Below are positions 25,731-33,511 of a stretch of DNA of 64,000 nt, one piece after another. How positions within the stretch are numbered: the first letter of the stretch is position 1; each line of letters opens with the position of its first letter. The notes below the pieces were generated by a model. It searched no databases. It saw only the letters and a list, made by a program, of their open reading frames with translations, and had not been told where the DNA came from. The DNA lies in NCBI GenBank assembly GCA_028285345.1, contig JANQPT010000049.1:1-64000 (forward strand), written 5' to 3'. The stretch comes from Planctomycetales bacterium. GTDB lineage: Bacteria; Planctomycetota; Planctomycetia; Planctomycetales; Planctomycetaceae. Made by a program: the position numbers and the translations under genes.

Positions 25731-26065
25731 ATTAACATGATTCCTCGTTCCCAAGCTCCAGCTTGGGAACTCAGTTTTGCGAAGCTCTGCTTCGCTTCTC
25801 TCCTCCGACAACAGTAATGTCAGAATTCCCTCAGATCTCCATTCACACGTTCGAAGCAGAGCTTCGAGGAATAAGGTTCCCAAACTGGAGTTTGGGAACC
25901 AGATAAGGAATTCCATGCGTAGTCAGTCCGACGTGACGAAAAGTAGGGTCCGCTGTGCGGACCGAGGTGGATGTCGTCCTTACAATTCTGAAACGGTCCG
26001 CACAGCGGACCCTACATGGTTTCCTGATTCCCAGACTCCAGTTTGGGAACCAGGTCGAGGGGTTA
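25683..26065. other. Repeat-packed intergenic region between BatA-like and DUF58 genes
   Basis: About 380 bases without a gene but dense in hairpins: GTTCCCAAGCT-CC-AGCTTGGGAAC (25747-25770), GCGAAGC-TCT-GCTTCGC (25779-25795), TCGAAGC-AGA-GCTTCGA (25851-25867), GGTTCCCAAACT-GG-AGTTTGGGAACC (25875-25900), and TGT-loop hairpins at 25713-25729, 25947-25963 and, inverted, 25995-26011. A further TTCCCAGACTCCAGTTTGGGAA unit sits near 26029-26050. These look like dispersed repeats nested within an operon. Confidence 0.8.
25909..25964. repeat. 56-bp direct repeat, copy 2
   Basis: Identical to 25675-25730, 234 bases away. It duplicates the first eight bases of the BatA-like gene plus its immediate upstream sequence, so it looks like a local duplication; the sequence between the copies is filled with other hairpin repeats. 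Confidence 0.9.
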
Positions 26066-26974
26066 TTACGTCTTGTGCATATGCTGCGTGCGTGACGACA
26101 GGTAACTGGTCAGGGCGACGTCCAGCGGCTGGTCGTTTCGCAACAGGACGTAGTCCATGTGCAAATCGCGGCAGCCTTTGCGGACATCCCACAAGAACTT
26201 CTCGAACTCCGATTGGTAAGCCGATCTTAGTGCGCGGGGTTCAGTCATTTGTTCGGGAAGGTTCTCCAGCCCCCGAAACAGCGTCGGATCCTCAAACGGA
26301 AAATCCTGCTCGGCGGCGTCGATCGTGTGCATCACGATCACTTCGTGGCGCCGATAACGCAAATGTTTGAGGCCATGCATCAGCGACTGCACATCGTCGA
26401 ACAGGTCACTGAGAATGATCACCAACCCCCGTTTCTTAATGCGCTCGGCCGTCTCGTGAAAAATCGGACCCATGGCCGATTCTCCCTCCGGGGCGCTCTG
26501 CTCCATGACGTGGCAGAGCTGCTTGAGCTGCGAGGGATGGCTGGAGGCGCGGACGAATTGCCGCAGCGCGTTGTCGTAAGTGACCAAACCGACGGCGTCG
26601 CGTTGCTGCAGCGCAAGATACGCCAAGGCGGCTGCGACATGTTGCGCGTATTCCAATTTGGAGAGCGCCGAGCTTGACGATCGGTAGCGCATCGATTCGC
26701 TAGTGTCGACCAACAGATAGCAACCGAAGTTTGTTTCTTCCTCGTACTGCTTCAGGTAATAACGGTCGCTGCGGCCGAAGACCTTCCAATCGACGTGCCG
26801 CAGGTCGTCGCCGGGGACGTACTCCCGGTGCTCGGCGAACTCGATCGAGAAGCCATGGTAGGGACTTTTGTGCAATCCGGAGACAAACCCTTCGACGATC
26901 AGCCGGGCCTTGATTTCCAGGCCTTGCAGCTTAGACAGCGTCTGCGGACTTAAATATTTCCGATAGTTTTCCAC
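26066..26974 (-). CDS. DUF58 / vWA-like protein (first module)
   Basis: The 302-residue protein carries the DUF58 signature 'VPGDDLRHVDWKVFGRSDRYYLKQYEEE' in two blocks near 55-80 and a vWA-like core with 'LLVDTSESM' (DxSxS, about 87-95) and 'LVIILSDLFDD'. It has no membrane segment and is presumably cytoplasmic. The start is a GTG inside the 3' end of the MoxR gene, giving a 44-base overlap, which points to translational coupling. DUF58 proteins accompany MoxR and BatA proteins; the module is linked in some bacteria to stress tolerance or maturation of periplasmic complexes, but its role here is unknown. Confidence 0.9.
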   Translation of the reverse strand: MENYRKYLSPQTLSKLQGLEIKARLIVEGFVSGLHKSPYHGFSIEFAEHREYVPGDDLRHVDWKVFGRSDRYYLKQYEEETNFGCYLLVDTSESMRYRSSSSALSKLEYAQHVAAALAYLALQQRDAVGLVTYDNALRQFVRASSHPSQLKQLCHVMEQSAPEGESAMGPIFHETAERIKKRGLVIILSDLFDDVQSLMHGLKHLRYRRHEVIVMHTIDAAEQDFPFEDPTLFRGLENLPEQMTEPRALRSAYQSEFEKFLWDVRKGCRDLHMDYVLLRNDQPLDVALTSYLSSRTQHMHKT

Positions 26975-28013
26975 CGCGGCGCAATTGCTCCGGATCTTGG
27001 GGAATAATTTCCGTCAGCCGCCGCACGATTTCATCGGGGGTGATCCCCTCGGCTTCGGCGTTAAAGTTGGTGATAATGCGGTGCCGTAGCGTGGGATAGG
27101 CGACGGCCGCGACGTCTTCGGTGCTGACGTAGGCGCGGCCGTGCAGCATGGCCCGTGCCTTGGCGCCCCAGATCAGGCATTGGCTGGCCCGCGGTCCGGC
27201 GCCCCAATTGACGAATTCCTCGATGAAGTCGGGAACGTCTCCCTTTTGTTTGCGGGTCAGGCGGGCGAACTGCATCGCATAGCGAATGACGTGATCGGCG
27301 ACGGGGACTTTGACCACGATGTCTTGCAACGTCGCGACGTCCTCCGTTGTGAGGACGGTTTCCACCGAGACGGCCGTCTGCGCGGTCGTCTGCCGAACGA
27401 TGTTGAATTCCTCCTCTTCGTCGGGGTAGTCGACGTGCACATTGAACATGAAGCGGTCCAATTGCGCCTCGGGCAGCGGATAGGTTCCCTCCTGCTCGAT
27501 CGGGTTTTGCGTCGCCAACACAAAAAACGGTTCGGGCAGCGGACGGCGGACGCCGCCGGTGGTGACTTGATGTTCCTGCATCGCCTCCAACAGCGCCGCT
27601 TGTGTTTTGGGCGGGGTGCGGTTGATCTCGTCGGCCAGGATCACGTTGGCGAACACCGGACCGGGCAGGAATTTGAACGCCCGCTCGCCGGTTGATTTGT
27701 CTTCCTGAATCACCTCGGTGCCGGTGATGTCCGACGGCATCAGGTCGGGAGTGAATTGAATGCGATTGAATGACAGGCTCAAAGTGTCGGCCAGCGTGTG
27801 GATCATCAATGTTTTCGCCAATCCGGGCACGCCGACGAGCAGGCAGTGCCCTCGGGCGAACATGGCGATCAGCAATTGCTCGATCACCTCGTCTTGGCCG
27901 ACGATCACCTTGCCCAATTCCTGCCGCACGCGCTCATATCCGTCGCGGAGCCGCTCCATCGCCTGCAGATCGGTTGTGGGGAGTTCCCCCTCCGGATTCT
28001 GATCGTTATCCAC
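26931..28013 (-). CDS. MoxR family AAA+ ATPase (first module)
   Basis: I start it at GTG 28013, ten bases after AGGAG; a TTG 30 bases upstream lacks a site. The 360-residue ATPase has 'GKVIVGQDEVIEQLLIA', Walker A 'GVPGLAKT', 'FTPDLMPSDITGT', Walker B 'ILADEINRTPPKTQ', sensor 1 'ATQNPIEQEGTYPLPEAQLDRFM', interrupted here for length as one continuous motif family, and sensor 2 'RASQCLIWGAKA'. These define the MoxR class. It probably acts as a chaperone on the vWA proteins encoded directly downstream (DUF58 and BatA-like). It is the first gene of the unit; the 284 bases upstream, shared with a divergent gene, should hold the promoter. Confidence 0.92.
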   Translation of the reverse strand: MDNDQNPEGELPTTDLQAMERLRDGYERVRQELGKVIVGQDEVIEQLLIAMFARGHCLLVGVPGLAKTLMIHTLADTLSLSFNRIQFTPDLMPSDITGTEVIQEDKSTGERAFKFLPGPVFANVILADEINRTPPKTQAALLEAMQEHQVTTGGVRRPLPEPFFVLATQNPIEQEGTYPLPEAQLDRFMFNVHVDYPDEEEEFNIVRQTTAQTAVSVETVLTTEDVATLQDIVVKVPVADHVIRYAMQFARLTRKQKGDVPDFIEEFVNWGAGPRASQCLIWGAKARAMLHGRAYVSTEDVAAVAYPTLRHRIITNFNAEAEGITPDEIVRRLTEIIPQDPEQLRRGGKLSEIFKSADAV

Positions 28014-28297
28014 GTGGTTGTTGCTCCTGAAGAATCTTCGCAACTCGTCTCAATGGTTTCCGATCTAACCCGCAATGATTCATCCGCAGGTTTGTCAACA
28101 AGCGCGACCGGAAATTGAAACTGGCTTGGTGGCCGCTCACAGGTGAGGAGCCGTTGAAGTGATGTATTATACGCAGCGCCCTCGCAGAAGTCGCCCATCT
28201 CCCGAAGAATTCGCACGCATGCATCCCGCTGAGTCTGAAAGTTCGTTAAGATAAGAGATTCAATGATTCTGACAATCTGACTCGCAGGAACTAAGCC

Positions 28298-29155
28298 ATG
28301 AAATCGTCATTCCATTCTGAGACGTCGAGGCGTCGATTTCTAAAAACCACGGTCGCTGCCCTCGCGGGCGGCGCTTTGCTCGACCCGCTGTCCGGAGTCC
28401 TGCCGGCTGCCGAGAAAGATCCCTACGGTGGATTCCGCATGGGGATTCAGAGCTATTCACTGCGCGGTTTCGACGTGAAGAAAGCGTTGAAGACGACCAA
28501 GATGCTGGGGCTGCATTATTGGGAAGCTTATCCCAAGCATATTCCAATCAGCACCGTGCCCAAAGACGTTGCCAAATACAAGCAGATGTTAGATCAGTCG
28601 GACGTGAAACTTATCGCCTTCGGTGTGCTGAACTTCGACGGTAATGAAACCAAGGCCCGCGAGTACTTTGACTTCGCCAAAGCGGTCGGCATCGAAACGC
28701 TCAGCGCCAATCCGGACAAGAACGATGCGACGTTTGATCTGCTGGATAAACTCGTGGAAGAGTACAAGATCAATATCGCGATTCACAATCACGGGCCGGG
28801 CCAGAAGTACGACAAGATCGACGACGTCGTCAAAATGGTTGACGGCCGACACAAACGGGTCGGGGCATGCGTTGACACGGGCCATTATCTGCGCAGCAAA
28901 GAAGACCCGGTGGAAGCGATCGAGCGGCTGGAAGGCCGGCTCTACGGGATTCATCTCAAGGACGTCAAGAACGCCAAGATCATGTGTATTCTGGGCGAAG
29001 GAGACTTGGACGTCGTGGGCTGCCTGAAGTTGCTCAAGAAGCAGAAGTACGGCCATTCCTTGGCACTGGAGTACGAAGAGAACAAGGACAACCCGGTGTC
29101 GGATATCGAAGTCTGCCTGTCGACAGTCCGGAAGGCGGTTAAGCAATTGGGCTAA
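28298..29155 (+). CDS. Tat-exported TIM-barrel sugar phosphate isomerase/epimerase
   Basis: The 285-residue protein has a twin-arginine leader ('SRRRFLKTTVAALAGGALL', about 9-27) and then a xylose-isomerase-like TIM barrel (AP endonuclease family 2): 'FRMGIQSYSLRGF', 'HYWEAYPKHIPI', 'NIAIHNHGPG', 'GACVDTGHYLRS' and 'GIHLKDVKN'. The His and Asp/Glu residues in these strands form the usual metal site. Exported versions are common in planctomycetes and may act on oligosaccharide or keto-sugar derivatives; the substrate is unknown. It is divergent from the MoxR operon and faces a 46-residue membrane peptide gene at its 3' end. Confidence 0.88.
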   Translation: MKSSFHSETSRRRFLKTTVAALAGGALLDPLSGVLPAAEKDPYGGFRMGIQSYSLRGFDVKKALKTTKMLGLHYWEAYPKHIPISTVPKDVAKYKQMLDQSDVKLIAFGVLNFDGNETKAREYFDFAKAVGIETLSANPDKNDATFDLLDKLVEEYKINIAIHNHGPGQKYDKIDDVVKMVDGRHKRVGACVDTGHYLRSKEDPVEAIERLEGRLYGIHLKDVKNAKIMCILGEGDLDVVGCLKLLKKQKYGHSLALEYEENKDNPVSDIEVCLSTVRKAVKQLG

Positions 29156-29180
29156 GAGAAAGGCCCAGACTGCCGGTTGC

Positions 29181-29321
29181 CTAATACTTCTTCGACGTGC
29201 TCTTCAAGAAGAGGTAGCCGACGATTCCGATGCCGACGAGAACGTAGCCGTACTCGGTCGGGCCCATCGTTTTCCAGGCGTGCATGAGCGACTTATAGTA
29301 GTATTCCGGCCATTCACTCAT
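29181..29321 (-). CDS. 46-residue single-pass membrane peptide
   Basis: A short complete frame encodes MSEWPEYYYK at the start and a hydrophobic helix at about 25-40 ('GYVLVGIGIVGYLFL'), ending in basic 'KSTSKKY'. The layout is an aromatic, acidic N-terminus followed by a tail anchor. Codon choice is G/C-ending, as in neighbouring genes. A weak GAGAAG precedes the ATG. It lies between the TIM-barrel gene and FxsA and could be downstream of the latter in one unit. I do not recognise it; similar tiny membrane peptides often associate with larger envelope complexes. Confidence 0.6.
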   Translation of the reverse strand: MSEWPEYYYKSLMHAWKTMGPTEYGYVLVGIGIVGYLFLKSTSKKY

Positions 29322-29442
29322 CGGACTTCTCACTCGTTGCGGTCGGGAGGGGTGATCCGCGCACCGATTTACGGTTTGGACAAACGTACCTTATGGATCC
29401 CGGCGGGGCAAATTTTTGGGGGGGCTGGATGAGCGACGCTGA

Positions 29443-29461
29443 CCCCCGGCGGAGCCGGGGG
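29443..29461. repeat. GC-rich hairpin CCCCCGGC-GGA-GCCGGGGG
   Basis: A perfect eight-base stem with a three-base loop lies downstream of the FxsA stop. No T-run follows, so it may be another dispersed hairpin or may help define the transcript end. Confidence 0.6.
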
Positions 29462-29507
29462 CTGAGAGAGGAGCGACCGGGGCGGCGCTGAAGCGGGGAG
29501 AACGCTG

Positions 29508-29990
29508 TTAATCGGTGCGGGATTCGTGTTTGCGGGTCGGCTGGACGTCGATGATTTGTTCGTCGTGCCGGTTTTGTGGGTCTTGCGGGCCGGAAAAGAA
29601 TTCGGCGGTCGAACTTGTGGTCCGTGTCACGATGTGACCGCGAAACCGCTTTGCCAGATATGACTTGATCGCCGTGCGGATCGGGGGAATCAGTAAACCA
29701 AATCCGACCGCGTCGGTGAGAATTCCCGGAGTCAACAACAACGCGCCGGCAACGAAGATCAACAGCGCGTCGACCAAGGTTCCCGCTGGGGCTTCGCCTT
29801 GGGAAAGCTGTTGCTGGATCTTGATCCACGTCTGAAAGCCCTGCATTCGCGCCAGCCAGGCCCCCACGACGCCGGTGGTGAGCACAAGCAACAGCGTGGT
29901 CTGCCAACTGGTCACTTCGCTCAGCCAGAGCAGCAGCACCAACTCCACGATCGGGACCAAGGTGAATAGCAGAATCAGCCGAATCAACAC
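29508..29990 (-). CDS. fxsA: FxsA family membrane protein
   Basis: The 160-residue protein matches FxsA: 'LFTLVPIVELVLLLWLSEVTSW' (first helix with conserved P-x-x-E), 'TTLLLVLTTGVVGAWLARMQG', 'LLIFVAGALLLTPGILTDAVGFGLLIPP' in two blocks, and a polar tail. The E. coli homologue suppresses F exclusion of phage T7 when overproduced; the normal role is unclear. GTG start at 29990, preceded by AAGGAGA with a nine- to ten-base spacer. Four hydrophobic segments place it in the cytoplasmic membrane. The last 40 residues are charged and rich in Gln, His and Asp. Confidence 0.9.
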   Translation of the reverse strand: MLIRLILLFTLVPIVELVLLLWLSEVTSWQTTLLLVLTTGVVGAWLARMQGFQTWIKIQQQLSQGEAPAGTLVDALLIFVAGALLLTPGILTDAVGFGLLIPPIRTAIKSYLAKRFRGHIVTRTTSSTAEFFSGPQDPQNRHDEQIIDVQPTRKHESRTD

Positions 29991-30050
29991 GAGCCGAAGT
30001 TCTCCTTCAGCGAGATTAGGACATCTGACGTCAATCGCGACATTTCGTAG

Positions 30051-30812
30051 TTACTTAAGGGTGACCGGCTTGATCCGCACGTTGCGGTAGGCCACGGGGC
30101 CGTGATCGCCCTGAATCATCAACGGGCCGCGCGGTTTTTCATCTTGGAAGGCGGCGGCGCGCGTCGGACCGGTGACCTTGACGTTTTCGTGGACTACCTT
30201 GCCGTTGTGCACGACCTTGATGAACCGCGCGTCTTCGATTTTCTTGCCTTGGGAATCGAAACGGGGCGCGCGAAAAACGACGTCGAACGACTGCCACTCT
30301 CCCGGTGGACGGCTGGCGTTCACGCGCGGCGGATGGCCTTCGTAACCGTACTTCTTGCGTTCGTCATACCGCTGATAAATTCCACCACAGTCGCTGTGCT
30401 TCGGTTTTTTGACACCGTAGCTGTCAAAGACTTGGATCTCGTAACGGCCCATAAAGTAGACGCCGGAGTTTGATCCCTGGGGCACGGTGAATTCGATGTG
30501 TGCTTCAACGTCGCCATGTTCCTGGTTGGAAAAGATGTCGATGTCGCGGCCGGACTTGCCGTTGACCATGATTCCGGTGCCGGGCTCAGGGGCAAACTGT
30601 TTGGCGTTTTTCGAGTTGAGCGGAACTTTGCCGACGACCTTCCATTCGCCCGTTTTCTTTTTCCAACCGCCCAGGTTCTTGCCCGAAAAAATCTCGATCC
30701 AGCCCTTGTTCGGTTTTTTGTCGGCGGCCTCATCTTCATCCAAAGCGGATGCTCCCCGGACGGTCACAAGGCAGAAGAACGCCAGGCTGATGATTGAAAG
30801 GGATGATTTCAT
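30051..30812 (-). CDS. Secreted DUF1080 (3-keto-disaccharide hydrolase-like) protein
   Basis: The start at 30812 gives 253 residues beginning with a signal peptide ('MKSSLSIISLAFFCLV', cleavage near residue 23). The mature part is a DUF1080 beta-sandwich: 'WIEIFSGKNLGGWKK', 'DVEAHIEFTVPQGSNSGVYF', 'YEIQVFDSYG', 'CGGIYQ', 'PGEWQSFDVVFRAPRF' and 'GPLMIQGDHGPVAYRNVRIKP'. DUF1080 proteins bind or hydrolyse glycans; some are 3-keto-glycoside hydrolases. They are greatly expanded in planctomycetes. The frame extends 66 codons further upstream, but that part does not look coding. It is transcribed alone, divergent from the HDOD gene. Confidence 0.9.
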   Translation of the reverse strand: MKSSLSIISLAFFCLVTVRGASALDEDEAADKKPNKGWIEIFSGKNLGGWKKKTGEWKVVGKVPLNSKNAKQFAPEPGTGIMVNGKSGRDIDIFSNQEHGDVEAHIEFTVPQGSNSGVYFMGRYEIQVFDSYGVKKPKHSDCGGIYQRYDERKKYGYEGHPPRVNASRPPGEWQSFDVVFRAPRFDSQGKKIEDARFIKVVHNGKVVHENVKVTGPTRAAAFQDEKPRGPLMIQGDHGPVAYRNVRIKPVTLK

Positions 30813-31178
30813 GTCGCAGAACTTTCTCACAGGGGAATTCGTTTCCTTGCAGACAATTATTGGGTCGATATTCGACAGTTCGGCTATTCTATTCGGATTC
30901 AAGCAGCACCACAAACGGGCGGCAGTGATGCGAAAACGAAACAAAGTGACCCAGCAGCCACCGAGACCGTTGACCGCGTCTCTGTCGCCAAAATGCCACA
31001 TCAATTCCACCCGCTGATGGTTTGCCTGCGATTTTTTTGTGACCTACGGTTTAAATGGAACGTTATGAGAGAATTGTTCTCACAGATCTTTTCCACAGGG
31101 ACGGTCTCTGACCGTTTTGTCCCAGGGCCAGGAATAACGATCTGGTTTGTTTGACGCGTTCCAAACGAGGTTGATGCC
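30813..31178. other. Intergenic region between divergent DUF1080 and HDOD genes
   Basis: About 365 bases expected to hold both promoters. No gene is convincing. GAGG at about 31150-31160 upstream of the HDOD ATG serves as its ribosome binding site. No repeats or terminators are apparent. Confidence 0.4.
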
Positions 31179-32510
31179 ATGTCTACTGAACTAAAAGAAA
31201 ACTGCAAGGCGATGGATTCTGTGCTCGGCCGTGTGGATGAGCTGCATTCCTTGCCGCAAGTTGCGATTTCCATACTGAATCTGACGCGTGATGTTGACTA
31301 CGATGTGCGGGAAGTGGTCGCCTGTCTGGAGAACGATCCGGCGTTGGCGGCCAAAATCTTGCGGACGATCAACTCGTCGCGCTACGGACTTCGCCGTGAG
31401 GTGACTAACTTGCGACAGGCGGTTGCTTTGTTGGGGCAGCGTGCACTGCGGCTGGTGGCGATGACCTTCAGCTTGGTGGACGGATTGTCGCGCGGCGCCG
31501 CGGGCCAACTGTGCCAGGATTATTGGCGGCGTTCGATCAGTATGGCGACGCTGGGATCGCGGATTGCGAAGCGATCGGGTCAGATTGATCACAACGACGC
31601 CTACTCGGCGGGGCTGCTGGCCGATTTAGGCGTTTTGGTGTTTGCGCAGGTCAAGCAGGATGAGTACGTACAGTTGGCGCAATCCGTGCCGCACGGTGTG
31701 GGGCTGATTCAGCTTGAACGAGAGCAATACGGCTTCTCTCACGCCGAACTGGGTGCCAGACTGCTGTCGCGGTGGGGATTTCCGGAAACGCTCGTGGAGT
31801 CGGCAAGGCTGCACCACGACGAAGAAGTCGACGAAAGCCTGCTGCCGCTGACGACCCATACCGGCAGCCTGATGGCGGAAGTGCTGTGGACACCGGAATG
31901 CGAGGAGTTTGCGAGAGCACGGACGTTGCTGGAGGAGCGGTTCTGCTTTGGTGTCGATGACATCATCGATCTGGTGGTGGGAACCAAGGAGGACGTCGAA
32001 TTCAACGCCGGGTTGTTCGGCGTTGCGCTGGAGGGCGAAATCGATCTCGAGGCCATTCGCTCCCGAGCCAAAACCGCACGTGAGGAGGCGTTCGCTATCC
32101 TGGCCGCCGACACCACTGACGAAACGTCGGATCTGCAGCAGCCTGAGAGCGACCCCGAGCCCGGTACGGCCAAGCGGCACTTGGGAACGATGTCCGTCAA
32201 GGTGTTTCGCGACAGCGATCCGATGCGGACCGGGATCATCGCGGACTTTGAAGAAATCTCGGCCGGGAGCATTTGCCTGCGGTTGCCGTTGCCGGTCAAT
32301 GTGTTCGAGCAAGTGAAGGTGCACTTCGAGAACGAAGTGCAGGGGTTCGAACAGGAGCTGAGGGGCACCGTTCGATCCTCGGTTACCGATGAGAGTGTCT
32401 TTACGCGGCTCGAGATTGAGCTCTTTAACCGGCTGAGCAGCTTTGATCTCTCGGCGCTGGAGAATGCCGGGTTGTACGACAAACCGGTCAAAGGACCAGT
32501 CTGGATGTAG
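31179..32510 (+). CDS. HDOD domain signalling protein with PilZ-like C-terminus
   Basis: The 443-residue protein has an HDOD domain at about 10-215: 'LHSLPQVAISILNLTRDVDYDVREV', split here over the first helices, 'DPALAAKILRTINSSRYG', 'LRQAVALLGQRALRLVAMT' and 'HAELGARLLSRWGFPETLVESARLHH'. HDOD proteins are non-catalytic HD relatives used in signalling. The C-terminal 110 residues ('MSVKVFRDSDPMRTGIIADF' to the end) are a beta-rich segment with spacing reminiscent of PilZ, though the RxxxR motif is not clear. It may connect cyclic-di-GMP or stress signals to an output. Cytoplasmic; monocistronic; convergent with the LRR gene. Confidence 0.82.
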   Translation: MSTELKENCKAMDSVLGRVDELHSLPQVAISILNLTRDVDYDVREVVACLENDPALAAKILRTINSSRYGLRREVTNLRQAVALLGQRALRLVAMTFSLVDGLSRGAAGQLCQDYWRRSISMATLGSRIAKRSGQIDHNDAYSAGLLADLGVLVFAQVKQDEYVQLAQSVPHGVGLIQLEREQYGFSHAELGARLLSRWGFPETLVESARLHHDEEVDESLLPLTTHTGSLMAEVLWTPECEEFARARTLLEERFCFGVDDIIDLVVGTKEDVEFNAGLFGVALEGEIDLEAIRSRAKTAREEAFAILAADTTDETSDLQQPESDPEPGTAKRHLGTMSVKVFRDSDPMRTGIIADFEEISAGSICLRLPLPVNVFEQVKVHFENEVQGFEQELRGTVRSSVTDESVFTRLEIELFNRLSSFDLSALENAGLYDKPVKGPVWM

Positions 32511-32568
32511 GCCGTCGAGACCAACGCCGAGACTGCGAAGCAGAGATTGATGACAAGAAGAGAGACGG

Positions 32569-33336
32569 CTAATTCTCGTCTTTCTTCTTGTCTTCTTTCT
32601 TATCGGCCTGCTTCTTTTCGTCCTTCTTTTTGTCGTCCTTCTTGGGCTCCGGCTTCTTGTCGTCTTTTTTCTCGTCCTTTTTCTTTTCGTCCTTCTTAGG
32701 CTCTTTCTTCTCGTCTTTCTTTTTGTCCGAGTCTTTCTTGTCAGCCTCTTTCTTGTCTTCCGCCGGTTTCTCTTCGACCTTCTTGACCAGTTCGACGCCG
32801 CGGTTGATTTTTACGTCCGGCAGCGCCGCTTGCAGTTTCTTAGCGCCCTCTTCAGTAACTTTGGTCTGCCATAGATAGAGCTTCTTGAGCTTCTTCATGC
32901 CCTTGAGTTGCTCAAGTCCGGCATCGGTTACCGCGGTGCCGTACAGGTTGAGGTACTCCAGATTTGTCAGTCCCTTAATGTGCGGCAAACCGGCGTCGGT
33001 AACGGCTGTTTTCTCAAGATGCAGGCGAGTGAGTCCGCTCAGTTTAGACAGGTGCGCCAACCCGGCGTCCGTGACCTTTGTGCCACGCAGGTTGAGATGC
33101 ACCAGCTTCTTAAGTTTGGCCAGCGGCACCAGATGCGCGTCTTTCGCCTTCTCGCCGATGAGGTGGTATGCCACTTCCAATCGATCGTCATCCTGGGCCA
33201 GTTCCATGACGTGGCCGCCCATTTTCTTGACTTCAGCGATTGCTTGCTGCGAACCTTCATCCTGTTTGTTTTCGTCGGCTGAAACGAATTGACTCATCGA
33301 CAGCAGCACGAGCAACATCAAAGAAAAACTTTTCAT
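32569..33336 (-). CDS. Secreted leucine-rich-repeat protein with Lys/Asp/Glu-rich tail
   Basis: The start at 33336 follows GGAGG by about ten bases and gives 255 residues: a signal peptide (1-22), a short linker ('AEVKKMGGHVMEL') and four LRRs of about 24 residues of the 'TKVTDAGLxHLxxLxxLxxLxL' type (about 75-170), the planctomycete-expanded ribonuclease-inhibitor-like form. The last 80 residues are almost only K, D, E and P in short reiterated blocks, built from AAG/GAC/GAA/AAA codons. The LRR part suggests protein binding outside the cytoplasm. The polyampholyte tail may attach to polymers or other proteins. It likely varies in length by slippage. Confidence 0.85.
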   Translation of the reverse strand: MKSFSLMLLVLLSMSQFVSADENKQDEGSQQAIAEVKKMGGHVMELAQDDDRLEVAYHLIGEKAKDAHLVPLAKLKKLVHLNLRGTKVTDAGLAHLSKLSGLTRLHLEKTAVTDAGLPHIKGLTNLEYLNLYGTAVTDAGLEQLKGMKKLKKLYLWQTKVTEEGAKKLQAALPDVKINRGVELVKKVEEKPAEDKKEADKKDSDKKKDEKKEPKKDEKKKDEKKDDKKPEPKKDDKKKDEKKQADKKEDKKKDEN

Positions 33337-33511
33337 CGCGACACAACCTCCAAAACATTCCAGCATGGGTCGATGAACGAGCGTGAACAGCGGGCGAGTC
33401 TCGCCGCGCCGCGTCAAAAACAGTTTGATGGATTCAGTATAACAATCACCTCGGATCAACACAAAATCACCGGTGCGTTGAGGTCGTTCGGATTGGCGTC
33501 CAGCGGTAGCG

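Noticed and set aside
25683..26065. Possible CRISPR array in the repeat-rich gap
   Set aside because: Repeats are palindromic units of several unrelated kinds with irregular spacing and no uniform spacers; no cas genes are present.
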